21,682 nucleotides of DNA. Origin: DASRCB01 sp035653295. GTDB lineage: Bacteria; Acidobacteriota; Terriglobia; Bryobacterales; Bryobacteraceae. The DNA lies in assembly GCA_035653295.1 (NCBI GenBank), contig DASRCB010000093.1:1-21682 (forward strand), written 5' to 3'. Shown piece by piece: positions 1 through 6,672 of this stretch. The notes under the pieces were generated by a model. The model searched no databases, was not told the DNA's origin, and saw only the letters and a list, made by a program, of their open reading frames with translations. Position numbers and translations under genes: made by a program. Each line of letters opens with the position of its first letter. The stretch's first letter is position 1.

Positions 1-271
1 CTTCTTGTCTTATCACGATTTCGTATACGCCCGGAATCACATCGGGGAACACATATTCCCCGTCCGCATTCGTTTGCCTCACACTTGCCACGTTCGTAGC
101 TTCGTTGCGCAACGTGACCGTCACCCCGGAAACAACCGCGCCAGAAGGGTCCGTCACCCTGCCCAGGATCGAACCGTAACCAGTCTGACCACGCACCGTT
201 GGAGAAATGGAGAAGACCAGGGCCAGAAGCGCGGCCACGACGAACTGAATTGCAACCCGCTGTTTACTCAT
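1..271 (-). CDS. Carboxypeptidase-regulatory-domain protein, probable TonB-dependent receptor (N-terminal part only)
   Basis: The gene starts with ATG at 271 and runs off the left edge, so only about 90 residues are visible. Residues 1-28 form a Sec signal peptide (KQR, then a hydrophobic core ending in TVRGQ). Residues 33-88 are a carboxypeptidase-regulatory-like beta-sandwich: GSILGRVTDPSGAVV, then TNADGEYVFPDVIPG. In Acidobacteriota this start is typical of very large Oar-like TonB-dependent outer-membrane receptors that import oligosaccharides or other bulky ligands; the barrel itself is outside the window, so that identity is inferred. AGGAGG lies 3 nt before the ATG, which is close. The start is preceded by a roughly 270-nt leader from a promoter at 549-578 carrying the same operator as the neighbouring sugar-type operons, so it probably supplies their substrate uptake. 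Confidence 0.8.
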   Translation of the reverse strand, partial: MSKQRVAIQFVVAALLALVFSISPTVRGQTGYGSILGRVTDPSGAVVSGVTVTLRNEATNVASVRQTNADGEYVFPDVIPGVYEIVIRQE

Positions 272-343
272 ATGCCTCCTGAAGCACAGAATCAGACAAA
301 GCCAATTCCATCCATGCCCGGGCCTCGACATGACCCGGACATG

Positions 344-362
344 CGGCGTTGATTCAACGCCG
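344..362 (-). repeat. Perfect 8-bp inverted repeat in the receptor 5' leader
   Basis: CGGCGTTG, a 3-nt ATT spacer, then CAACGCCG. In the roughly 270-nt transcribed leader of the minus-strand receptor gene this would form a stable RNA hairpin about 75 nt before the start codon. No U-tract follows it in the minus direction, so it is not a standard terminator. It could be a leader structure or a second protein-binding site. Confidence 0.45.
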
Positions 363-537
363 GCTGCCCGTAATGCGTTGCATGATAGTCGGCGACGAAC
401 GACTGCCGTCTCATGCCGTGTTCAGGGCTGACCCCGCACCATCGAGGCCCGCGCCGGCTGCAAACGCAGCAACTCTACGCCCCAAACCATCGAACCGGGC
501 GACTCAGCCGCGAGGCGCCCGACGCGTGTTACTAAGT

Positions 538-578
538 TGGTCTAGACATTTATACTCGCGGTGCGGACATCTTGTCAA
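538..578 (-). promoter_or_regulatory. Promoter P1 with GntR-type operator, driving the receptor gene
   Basis: Read on the minus strand, TTGACA (578-573), an 18-nt spacer and TATAAA (554-549) are followed directly by the operator ATGTCTAGACCA (549-538). The operator matches the palindrome TGGTCTAGACCA at 9-10 of 12 positions depending on reading direction and alignment. The 18 nt from the -10 onward match 16 of 18 positions of the equivalent stretch in promoter P3 (1671-1688), strong internal evidence for a shared regulator. The expected start near 542 gives a leader of about 270 nt. Confidence 0.65.
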
Positions 579-750
579 CATGTTTTTGCGGGCGCGGGCG
601 ATCGCGCAACGCGTGCTGCATAAACGCGACGGCCGGTCCGTGCCGCGAAATCCGCCGAATGGCATTATTTCCTCGCGGCCGACTGCCGCTGTGGCGCCAC
701 GGACGCACCACGGCATTCCGAAAAGACGGAACTCTGGAAGGCGGCGCTTC

Positions 751-791
751 TTGACACTGCCAGCAGAGTCGCGGTACTAATATCTAGACCA
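751..791 (+). promoter_or_regulatory. Promoter P2 with GntR-type operator, driving the regulator gene
   Basis: TTGACA (751-756), an 18-nt spacer and TACTAA (775-780) are overlapped by the operator ATATCTAGACCA (780-791). The operator keeps the complete right half TCTAGACCA of the palindrome (9 of 12 overall). It sits where a bound dimer would block RNA polymerase, 24 nt before the regulator start at 815, so autorepression is the simplest reading. The arrangement matches P1, P3 and P4. Confidence 0.65.
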
Positions 792-814
792 ACGATGCCG
801 AGATTCGGATCTTT

Positions 815-1597
815 ATGAACTCCTCGACAGACGTGCAGGGCAACATATTCCTTCGGATTCGAATCGACAAGACCAGCCCGATCCCTGCTTATGCGCAAAT
901 CGGCGAGGCGATCCGGAATCTGCTGAAACCCGGTACGATTCCCCCCGGAACACCGCTGCCACCCGAGCGCGTCTTATGCGAACGACTGGGCGTGAGCCGG
1001 ATGACCCTGAGGCAGGCGTGCGATTCTCTGGAGCGTGAAGGACTCATCGAATCGCATCGCGGACGCGGTACCTTCGTGGCGCCCCGGCGCATGCAGAAGA
1101 AGCAGCAGGAGATGCGCAGCTTCACCGAGGAGATCCGCTCGCGGGGGCTCACGCCATCATCGCGACTGCTCGTCTTCCGGTCGATCAAGCAGTCCGGCTC
1201 GGATCTGGACTTCTTCGGTCTTCCGGAAACCGAAATGCTGTATGAAGTCGAACGGGTTCGCCTCGCCGACGACACGCCGATCGCGCTCGAAAGAATACAC
1301 ATCCCGCAGTATCTGTGCCCCAACCTCGACCGCTTTAACCTCGCGGCGAACTCGATCTACAGCATCCTGGAAGAGAACTACGGGCTCAGGCTGGCGCACT
1401 GCACGGAGCAAATCTCCGCGGCCTTGCCCACGAAGCCGCAGCGCCAGCTTCTTCAGTCGCCCTCGAACGGTGCGGTGCTGGTGGTGAACAGGCGTACCTA
1501 TTCCGATAAACAAACGCCCGTCGAGCTGGCGACTACAACGTTTCGGGGTGATCTCTATACGGCAGTGGTTCATTCGGTCCGCGGCAGCCAGCCGTAG
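815..1597 (+). CDS. GntR-family transcriptional regulator, HutC subfamily (wHTH plus UTRA ligand domain)
   Basis: This 260-residue protein has the usual size of the subfamily. Residues about 20-90 are the winged helix-turn-helix: PAYAQIGEAIR, then LGVSRMTLRQACDSLEREG, then the wing HRGRGTFVAP. Residues about 105-255 are a UTRA domain, the effector-binding fold of HutC regulators, which usually bind a sugar phosphate, amino sugar phosphate or other small metabolite. Operators like TGGTCTAGACCA are established for the DasR/NagR branch, and such sites occur at this gene's own promoter and three other local promoters. It is therefore probably an autoregulated repressor of the flanking receptor gene and both operons. 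The effector cannot be read from sequence. The start codon lacks a clear Shine-Dalgarno, but the domain begins within 20 residues of it. Confidence 0.92.
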   Translation: MNSSTDVQGNIFLRIRIDKTSPIPAYAQIGEAIRNLLKPGTIPPGTPLPPERVLCERLGVSRMTLRQACDSLEREGLIESHRGRGTFVAPRRMQKKQQEMRSFTEEIRSRGLTPSSRLLVFRSIKQSGSDLDFFGLPETEMLYEVERVRLADDTPIALERIHIPQYLCPNLDRFNLAANSIYSILEENYGLRLAHCTEQISAALPTKPQRQLLQSPSNGAVLVVNRRTYSDKQTPVELATTTFRGDLYTAVVHSVRGSQP

Positions 1598-1647
1598 CCG
1601 TGAGTCACACGACAAGGCTGAGTCCGGCGTAACGCCGTGGATTCGGC

Positions 1648-1676
1648 TTGACAGCAGCGGGTCGCGGTGATATAGA
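1648..1676 (+). promoter_or_regulatory. Promoter P3 for the URO-D/isomerase/oxidoreductase operon
   Basis: A near-consensus sigma-70-type promoter: TTGACA (1648-1653), exactly 17 nt, TATAGA (1671-1676). The predicted start near 1683 lies about 33 nt before the first gene. No good ribosome-binding sequence is visible in that short leader. Confidence 0.75.
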
Positions 1677-1707
1677 TGTATAGACCAATTTATAGTGGTC
1701 TAATCCT
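1676..1707 (+). promoter_or_regulatory. Tandem GntR-type operators at P3
   Basis: Two imperfect copies of TGGTCTAGACCA: ATGTATAGACCA (1676-1687) and TGGTCTAATCCT (1696-1707), each 9 of 12. They start exactly 20 bp apart, about two helical turns, so two dimers could bind the same face of the DNA. The first overlaps the last -10 base and the transcription start, and the second covers the initially transcribed region, which fits repression. Confidence 0.65.
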
Positions 1708-1715
1708 TACACTGT

Positions 1716-2738
1716 ATGCTCCCGCGCGATCGAGTGGCCGCCGCCCTCGAGTTCCGGCCGCCGGACTCCGCGCCGGTGGAATACCATGCCTCGCCGGCCG
1801 GCTTCCTCGAGCACGGCGAAGAACTTCGCACACTGTGGCTGGAACATCCGGACGACTTCGGCCCGCCCGGCCGCTTCCGTGTACCGGATGTCAGCCCTGG
1901 GGCGAGGACATGGCGCGACGCATGGGGAGTGCAATGGCGCGAAGAGCTGTTCGGGGCGGGCGGGATTCCAATCGCGCGGCCACTGGCGGACTGGAAGGCG
2001 TGGAATGACTTTCAAACGCCGCCCGTGCCGGCAACGGCCGGCAAAGACTTCGAGGCTGATCGAACCCGCGCCAGGCGGCATCGCGAACGGTATTTCCTGA
2101 AGAGCGGATGGGTTAGCCTCTTCGAACTGATGCACGCGCTGCGCTCGTTCGAAGACACTCTGGTTGACATCGCAGAGGACACCCCGGAAATCAATCGGCT
2201 GGCCGACCGGCTGACCGAGCACCACCTGGCGCAGATCGATTACTGGCTGCAGCGCGGGGTCGACGCGATCCAGTTCGGTGATGATTTCGGGACTCAAACA
2301 CACCTGATGCTCTCGCCTGCCATGTGGCGGCGATTCTTCAAGCCGCGCTACGAACTCATGATCCGCAGGATCAGGAAAGGCGGCGCCAGTGTGTTCTTTC
2401 ATTGCTGCGGCAACGCGCGAGGCCTTCTGGAGGACATTGCGGCCCTCGGCGTCGATGCCATCTGGCCCCAGCTGAGTGTCTATGACCTTGACTGGCTCGC
2501 ACGGTTTTGCCGCGAGACCCGGATCGCCATTGCGCTGCATCCGGACCGTGGAGAACTGATGATCCGCTCCAGCCCCGGCCAGGTGGACCGCTACGTTCGA
2601 GAGCTGGCCGAGACTTTTGACGTCGGCCGCGGCGGCGCATGGTTTTACGTCGAAGTCGATCGTGGCTTCCCGTTTGAAAACATAGTCGCTCTGACAAAAG
2701 CCGTTTCCAGCTTACGGAATGGCGTTGACAGGGCGTGA
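1716..2738 (+). CDS. Uroporphyrinogen decarboxylase (URO-D)-family protein, catabolic type
   Basis: A 340-residue TIM-barrel protein of the URO-D superfamily, which includes heme-pathway HemE and the zinc-dependent methyltransferases MtaA/MtbA/CmuA. It starts with the family-typical phrase RDRVAAALEFRPPDSAPVEY. Residues 187-201 (FGDDFGTQTHLMLSP) and the HCCG motif at 229-232 match the family core. In the methyltransferases HxC plus a later Cys bind zinc; here His229 and Cys231 are present, but the C-terminal segment around 308-325 (WFYVEVDRG) has no Cys. It is the first gene of an operon with a sugar-type isomerase and an oxidoreductase, so it is unlikely to be HemE. Methyl transfer or decarboxylation in carbohydrate catabolism is possible; the reaction is unknown. 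The start at 1716 fits the promoter and the family N-terminus despite having no Shine-Dalgarno. Confidence 0.82.
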   Translation: MLPRDRVAAALEFRPPDSAPVEYHASPAGFLEHGEELRTLWLEHPDDFGPPGRFRVPDVSPGARTWRDAWGVQWREELFGAGGIPIARPLADWKAWNDFQTPPVPATAGKDFEADRTRARRHRERYFLKSGWVSLFELMHALRSFEDTLVDIAEDTPEINRLADRLTEHHLAQIDYWLQRGVDAIQFGDDFGTQTHLMLSPAMWRRFFKPRYELMIRRIRKGGASVFFHCCGNARGLLEDIAALGVDAIWPQLSVYDLDWLARFCRETRIAIALHPDRGELMIRSSPGQVDRYVRELAETFDVGRGGAWFYVEVDRGFPFENIVALTKAVSSLRNGVDRA

Positions 2739-2758
2739 TAAGGAGGATTCCTGAGGCG

Positions 2759-3667
2759 ATGGCACTTTTGCATTCGGTAAGTTACTCGGGCACGTGGGGA
2801 CACGAAGCCCTTCCGCTCGAGGCTTTCGTCGACCGCGCGGCGGATCTCGGATATGACGGCGTGATGCTCATGGCCAAACGCCCACATCTCTCCGTCCTGG
2901 ACTGGAACCATGAGGCTTGCCTCCGTTTGAAAGAAAGACTCGAAGCCCGGAAAATGCGCACGATCTGCGTGGCCGGATACACGAACTTCACCGCCGATCT
3001 CGAACACACTGAGGTCCCGATGACGGAGATTCAGATTCAGCATGTAACGGATCTGGCCCGCATGGCGCGAGATCTCGGCGGTAGTCTGGTGCGCGTATTC
3101 ACCGGTTACGAAAACCCGTCCGCTCCGTATCTGGCCGAGTGGGCGCTGCTGGTCCGCGCGCTTCGCGAATGCGCGCGCCGGGCGGCGGATTACGGCGTCA
3201 CCATCGCCGTTCAGAATCATCACGACGTCGCGGCCGATTACGAGAGCCAGTTTGATCTGATCGAGGAAGTCGATCATCCGAACTGCCGCGCCGCCTTCGA
3301 TGCCTGGGCGCCGGCCCTGCACGGAGTCGATCTGGAACGAGCAGCGGAGAAAATGGGACGGATTACGGTTCTGACCACGGCTGCAAACTACAACGTCCGC
3401 CGCCGATATCACCTCGCGACGAAGCTGACCATGTTCGAACCGATCCTGGCAACCGCGCGGGCGGTCCCGATCGACGAGGGCTTCATCGACTACAACGCGT
3501 TTTTCGACGCCATGGGACGCGCCGGCTTCCGCGGCGCGGTCACATTTGAAATGTGCTCCCCTCTTCGCGGCGGTGGATCGCTCGAGAATCTCGACCGGTA
3601 CGCGCGGAGGTTCGTGGAATTCATGAGCCACCGCGAGAAGCCGGCCCTCGCGACCGTGGAGGCATGA
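2759..3667 (+). CDS. Sugar phosphate isomerase/epimerase-like TIM-barrel protein (AP endonuclease 2 superfamily)
   Basis: A 302-residue protein of the xylose isomerase-like/AP endonuclease family 2 fold, whose members isomerise or epimerise sugars and inositols, dehydrate keto-polyols or cleave keto-glycosides with a divalent metal. Visible features include LGYDGVMLMAKRPHLSVLDW (residues 30-49), VQNHHD (151-156), AFDAWAPALHG (179-189) and TFEMCSPLRGGG (262-273) with Glu264 as the expected last metal ligand. At the position of the usual first glutamate ligand there is Gln152, followed by Asn-His-His. The ATG at 2759 is preferred, with AAGGAGG at 2740-2746. A GTG at 2735 overlapping the previous stop would add 8 residues but has no ribosome site. 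The gene is 20 nt downstream of the URO-D-like gene and 1 nt upstream of the oxidoreductase. Confidence 0.85.
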   Translation: MALLHSVSYSGTWGHEALPLEAFVDRAADLGYDGVMLMAKRPHLSVLDWNHEACLRLKERLEARKMRTICVAGYTNFTADLEHTEVPMTEIQIQHVTDLARMARDLGGSLVRVFTGYENPSAPYLAEWALLVRALRECARRAADYGVTIAVQNHHDVAADYESQFDLIEEVDHPNCRAAFDAWAPALHGVDLERAAEKMGRITVLTTAANYNVRRRYHLATKLTMFEPILATARAVPIDEGFIDYNAFFDAMGRAGFRGAVTFEMCSPLRGGGSLENLDRYARRFVEFMSHREKPALATVEA

Positions 3668-3668
3668 T

Positions 3669-4874
3669 ATGGCAAGTGACAGAAGAGAATTCGTGAAAAC
3701 AGCGACTGTGGGCCTGATCGCGCCGTTATTCGTTCCCCGAAGCGCCTGGGGCGCGAATGACCGGATCGCGTATGGCCTCATCGGCACGGGCAATCGAGGC
3801 GGTGGCCTGAACAAGTCCTTCCAGAAAATCGGGGCCCAGTGCGCCGCACTGTGTGATGTTTACGGCCCGCATCTTGCCGACGCTCAGAAGAATTCTCCAT
3901 CGGGGGTGAAGACGTACCTCGACTACGAGGAGTTGCTCGCGCAGCCCGGCCTGGACTGCATCGTCATCGCCACGCCGGATCACCAGCACCTGCCGATGCT
4001 CTTTAAGGCCCTCGACGTCGGCAAGGACGTGTATCTCGAAAAGCCGCTCTCGCTGACGCCCGAGCAAAGCACACGCATGATTGCGGCGGTCCGCCGCACC
4101 GACCGTGTGGTCCAGATCGGAATGCAGAGGCGCAGCATGGGCTTCATCGCCGAAGCCAGAAAGATGATCGCTGACGGCAGGATCGGCAAGGTGTCCATGG
4201 TCAGGGCGCTGTGGAACTGGCACTTCGCCCTTCCGCTCGAAACCGGACCGCTGGCCGGAGAGTTGGACTGGCCTCGCTTTCTCGGGATGGCCCCATCGCG
4301 TCCTCTCGATCCCGTGCGGTTTCGATGGTGGCGCGGCTTCTGGGATTATTCGGGCGGCAACATGACCGATCAGGGAACGCACCTGATGGATGTCGTGCAG
4401 TGGATGACGAATTCGGGACCGCCGAACTCGGCAGTCTGCCAGGGAATGATTGCGGACGCGCCCGGTGTCGAAGTGCCGAATGTTTTCTCAGCCGTATTCG
4501 AGTATCCGGCGTTTCTTGCGACGTGGACCCTCGACTATCGCAGCACCTATGATTTCGATTGGTCGATCCGTTTTCAGGGCGAGGAGGGGACCATGGTGCT
4601 GAGCCGGCGCGGGCTCCAGCTTTTCAGGGATGCCGGTTTATCGAAGGCGCCCTGGACGCAAAAAGTTCCGGCCGAACCGGTTCTCGATATTCCCGAGACT
4701 GATTCCGCCGAGGCGCACCAGCAGAACTTCCTCGACTGCATACGGAGCCGGAAGGAGCCGAACTGCCCGGTTGAGACCGCCGCGGCGGCGGTCGCGGGCC
4801 CGCATATGGCCAATATCGCTTACCGTCAGGGACGGAAGGTTCTATATCAGGAGATCGCTTCGCGCCAGGCCTGA
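3669..4874 (+). CDS. Tat-exported Gfo/Idh/MocA-family oxidoreductase
   Basis: A 401-residue NAD(P)-dependent dehydrogenase-type protein. The N-terminus DRREFVKTATVG followed by a hydrophobic stretch and SAWGA (cleavage near residue 28) is a twin-arginine signal, so it should be folded and loaded with cofactor before export, as in periplasmic glucose-fructose oxidoreductase. The Rossmann motif GLIGTGNRGG is at residues 36-45, EKP at 124-126, and MTDQGTHLMDVVQWM at 232-246 supplies the probable catalytic His238. Family members oxidise sugars, inositols or glycosides, often at C3. GGAGG (3658-3662) lies 6 nt before the ATG, and the gene starts 1 nt after the isomerase-like gene, indicating tight coupling. 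It ends 3 nt before the stop of the convergent esterase gene. Confidence 0.92.
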   Translation: MASDRREFVKTATVGLIAPLFVPRSAWGANDRIAYGLIGTGNRGGGLNKSFQKIGAQCAALCDVYGPHLADAQKNSPSGVKTYLDYEELLAQPGLDCIVIATPDHQHLPMLFKALDVGKDVYLEKPLSLTPEQSTRMIAAVRRTDRVVQIGMQRRSMGFIAEARKMIADGRIGKVSMVRALWNWHFALPLETGPLAGELDWPRFLGMAPSRPLDPVRFRWWRGFWDYSGGNMTDQGTHLMDVVQWMTNSGPPNSAVCQGMIADAPGVEVPNVFSAVFEYPAFLATWTLDYRSTYDFDWSIRFQGEEGTMVLSRRGLQLFRDAGLSKAPWTQKVPAEPVLDIPETDSAEAHQQNFLDCIRSRKEPNCPVETAAAAVAGPHMANIAYRQGRKVLYQEIASRQA

Positions 4875-4877
4875 TCT

Positions 4878-5573
4878 TCACTGATGCGTTGCGTCCGAGA
4901 TGGCTCGTTCCACCAAAGGCGCCATGACCCGATATCCGGCCTCGTTCGGATGAACTCCGTCGAACGTCAGCTCCGGTTTCAGTCCGCCTCGCTCGTCCAC
5001 CATTGGCGCGTAAAAGTCGAGCAGCGTTAGCCCGTGTTCGATGGCGTAGGCGCGAATCCAGTTGTTCAGGGCAACGATCTTTCCGGCCGGTTCCAGTCCT
5101 TTGCGCCAGGGATATTCGAGCGTCGGCAGCAATGTGGCAAGCACGACGCGGATGCGCGCCGCCGCAGCCAGTTCAGCCATGGATGTGATGTTATTCTCGA
5201 TCGCCTCGAGTGTGGTGGGCCCCGTGTTGCCGGCAATGTCGTTGGTCCCGCCGAGAATCACCACCGTGCGGGGGCGCAGAGCGATCACATCGGCGCGAAA
5301 ACGCACCAGCATCTGGGGAGTGGTCTGCCCTTTGATTCCACGGTTGATGTACGGTTTACCTGGGAAGAAGTCGCCCTCTCGTCCCCATCGCTCTGTAATC
5401 GAATCGCCCAGAAAGACAACACGATCCTCTGTCGCGGTTGGCGGGGGAAGATGGCGATTGGCTTCCCGGTATTGACTCAACTGCGGCCAGTCGCTGCGAA
5501 GGGGATCGTCATCGGCCGGCAATGGAGCAATCAGGACGATCGCGAGAACGAGCAGCTTGAATCTCACCCTCAT
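4878..5573 (-). CDS. Exported SGNH/GDSL-family hydrolase, probable carbohydrate esterase
   Basis: A 231-residue protein with an N-terminal signal (RVRFKLLVLAIVLIAPLPA). All SGNH blocks are present: block I LGDSIT with nucleophile Ser58, block II RGIKGQTT with Gly82, block III GGTND with Asn111, and block V DGVHPNEAGY with Asp205 and His208. These enzymes remove acyl groups, commonly acetyl, from sugars or glycans, or act as lysophospholipases. The start at 5573 is chosen because it places the signal peptide at the N-terminus and has GGGAG shortly upstream; an open frame extends to 5699 but lies inside the preceding gene. It is 13 nt downstream of the Sec-exported oxidoreductase gene, in the operon read from P4. 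In this setting it may deacylate the substrate before oxidation. Confidence 0.9.
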   Translation of the reverse strand: MRVRFKLLVLAIVLIAPLPADDDPLRSDWPQLSQYREANRHLPPPTATEDRVVFLGDSITERWGREGDFFPGKPYINRGIKGQTTPQMLVRFRADVIALRPRTVVILGGTNDIAGNTGPTTLEAIENNITSMAELAAAARIRVVLATLLPTLEYPWRKGLEPAGKIVALNNWIRAYAIEHGLTLLDFYAPMVDERGGLKPELTFDGVHPNEAGYRVMAPLVERAISDATHQ

Positions 5574-5586
5574 CAGATACGCTCCC

Positions 5587-6537
5587 TCATCGCAGCTTTT
5601 GCGGTGCGCCGCCTGCTTCCTTGCTGCGCTGGGCTGCGTCCATGAACGCGAACACTTCGATCGTCTCCTCGGGTGACACCGGAGACCTGCCGGTCTCAAA
5701 GAATCGCACCACTTCGCGCATCAACTCGGGGTAGCCGGTACCCGGATTGGGAGCGCTGCGACTTACCTCTTTCACCCGAAACGCCACCACGCCGAATTCG
5801 CTGTACGGACGGTTGATGCGCATCGTGCCGATGCGGCCATCTTTCCAGCGGCACGTAGTCACGTCCGCGTCGTCAGTGAAGGTGCGCGTCACTTCCTCGC
5901 AACCCCGCCCCATGAGCGCGAATAACAGGTCGGCCGAGTGGACCCCGTACCATGCCAGTTCCATCCGATGATGCTCTTCAAGCGGCCCGGGTCCCCAGAC
6001 GATGTAGCCCCTCGCATCGGTGAACTTCGATTCGGCGGCAAGCGGGCTGAACCTCAGACTGGACGAACTGAACCACGGAACTCCGGCGTCTCGCGCCAGG
6101 CGCGCGATCTCCCGGGCATCGTCGAGGCTGGCGGCGAGCGGCTTGTCGATGTACATCGGCTTGCGCGCCTTCAGCACCTGCCGGACCTGCTCCAGGTGCA
6201 CGCGGCCATCGATGCTGCCGACGATCACGGCATCCACCCTGGCGCACAGCGTGGCCGTGTCGGGAACGATCTCCACGCCCCACTTGGTTCTAATCTCCTC
6301 GGCGAACCGATCCACTCGTTCGTAACTCTTCGCCAGATCGGGGCTGCCTCCTTTGACCGCCGCCACTACCCTGGCGCCAGGAATATGAGTTGAGAGCGAT
6401 GGATCATTCAGGATCTCAGTAAAAGCGACGGCGTGAGAAGAGTCAGTGCCCAAAATGCCGACGCGGATCTCATCCGCCACCGCGATGGGCAGAATCATCC
6501 CCGCAACCGCGACAGGCAACAACAGTGTTCGTTTCAT
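5587..6537 (-). CDS. Sec-exported Gfo/Idh/MocA-like protein with modified nucleotide motif
   Basis: A 316-residue protein. Residues 1-21 are a Sec-type signal (MKRTLLLPVAVAGMILPIAVA) without twin arginines. The Rossmann start is GILGTDSSHAVAF (residues 27-39), so the classical GxGxxG is replaced by GxxGTDSSH. The usual EKP is DKP (131-133), and YGVHSADLLFALMG (197-210) gives His200 at the position expected for a catalytic histidine. This GTDSSH-type subgroup is common in Acidobacteriota and Planctomycetota, but its reaction is not established. Sec export means it would have to fold outside the cytoplasm, unlike the Tat-exported relative at 3669-4874. It is the first gene of a two-gene operon with the esterase, read from a promoter-operator 130-160 bp upstream. 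Confidence 0.88.
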   Translation of the reverse strand: MKRTLLLPVAVAGMILPIAVADEIRVGILGTDSSHAVAFTEILNDPSLSTHIPGARVVAAVKGGSPDLAKSYERVDRFAEEIRTKWGVEIVPDTATLCARVDAVIVGSIDGRVHLEQVRQVLKARKPMYIDKPLAASLDDAREIARLARDAGVPWFSSSSLRFSPLAAESKFTDARGYIVWGPGPLEEHHRMELAWYGVHSADLLFALMGRGCEEVTRTFTDDADVTTCRWKDGRIGTMRINRPYSEFGVVAFRVKEVSRSAPNPGTGYPELMREVVRFFETGRSPVSPEETIEVFAFMDAAQRSKEAGGAPQKLR

Positions 6538-6640
6538 GACGATCTCGCGAAAGTGATGAAGTTCTCTCAGGAGTCCGGAATCCGGAACGAGCCCCTAACA
6601 GCTCACGGTGCCCCGGGCCTCCTGCGCGACCGGACGTCTA

Positions 6641-6672
6641 TGGTCTAGACCAATCGAAATTAGTCTATACCT
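6641..6672 (-). promoter_or_regulatory. Tandem GntR-type operators at P4, including a perfect palindrome
   Basis: TGGTCTAGACCA at 6641-6652 is a perfect 12-bp palindrome and the best operator in the window. A second copy, TAGTCTATACCT at 6661-6672 (9 of 12), starts exactly 20 bp away, the same spacing as at P3. The weaker copy abuts the -10 and the perfect copy lies downstream, within the predicted transcript start region. Confidence 0.75.

Larger units (their letters stand above)
272..814. other. Divergent regulatory region between the receptor gene and the GntR regulator
   Basis: This 543-bp interval holds no convincing gene. It contains two outward-facing promoter-operator units: one on the minus strand at 538-578 for the receptor gene and one on the plus strand at 751-791 for the regulator. 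A perfect hairpin at 344-362 lies in the receptor leader. Open frames across the interval (for example 349-780 plus) are arginine- and proline-rich and run through both operators, so they look like chance products of high GC. Confidence 0.6.

Noticed and set aside
349..780. 143-codon open frame on the plus strand, with smaller frames on both strands
   Set aside because: It is arginine/proline-rich without any domain and covers both promoter-operator units; it looks like a GC-driven chance frame.
2645..3814. 389-codon open frame on the minus strand
   Set aside because: It lies antisense to the isomerase-like gene and neighbours, whose protein motifs are clear; its own translation has no recognisable domain.
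5574..5699. N-terminal extension of the SGNH esterase to an upstream ATG
   Set aside because: The extension overlaps the preceding oxidoreductase gene and hides the signal peptide; the start at 5573 restores it and has its own ribosome site.
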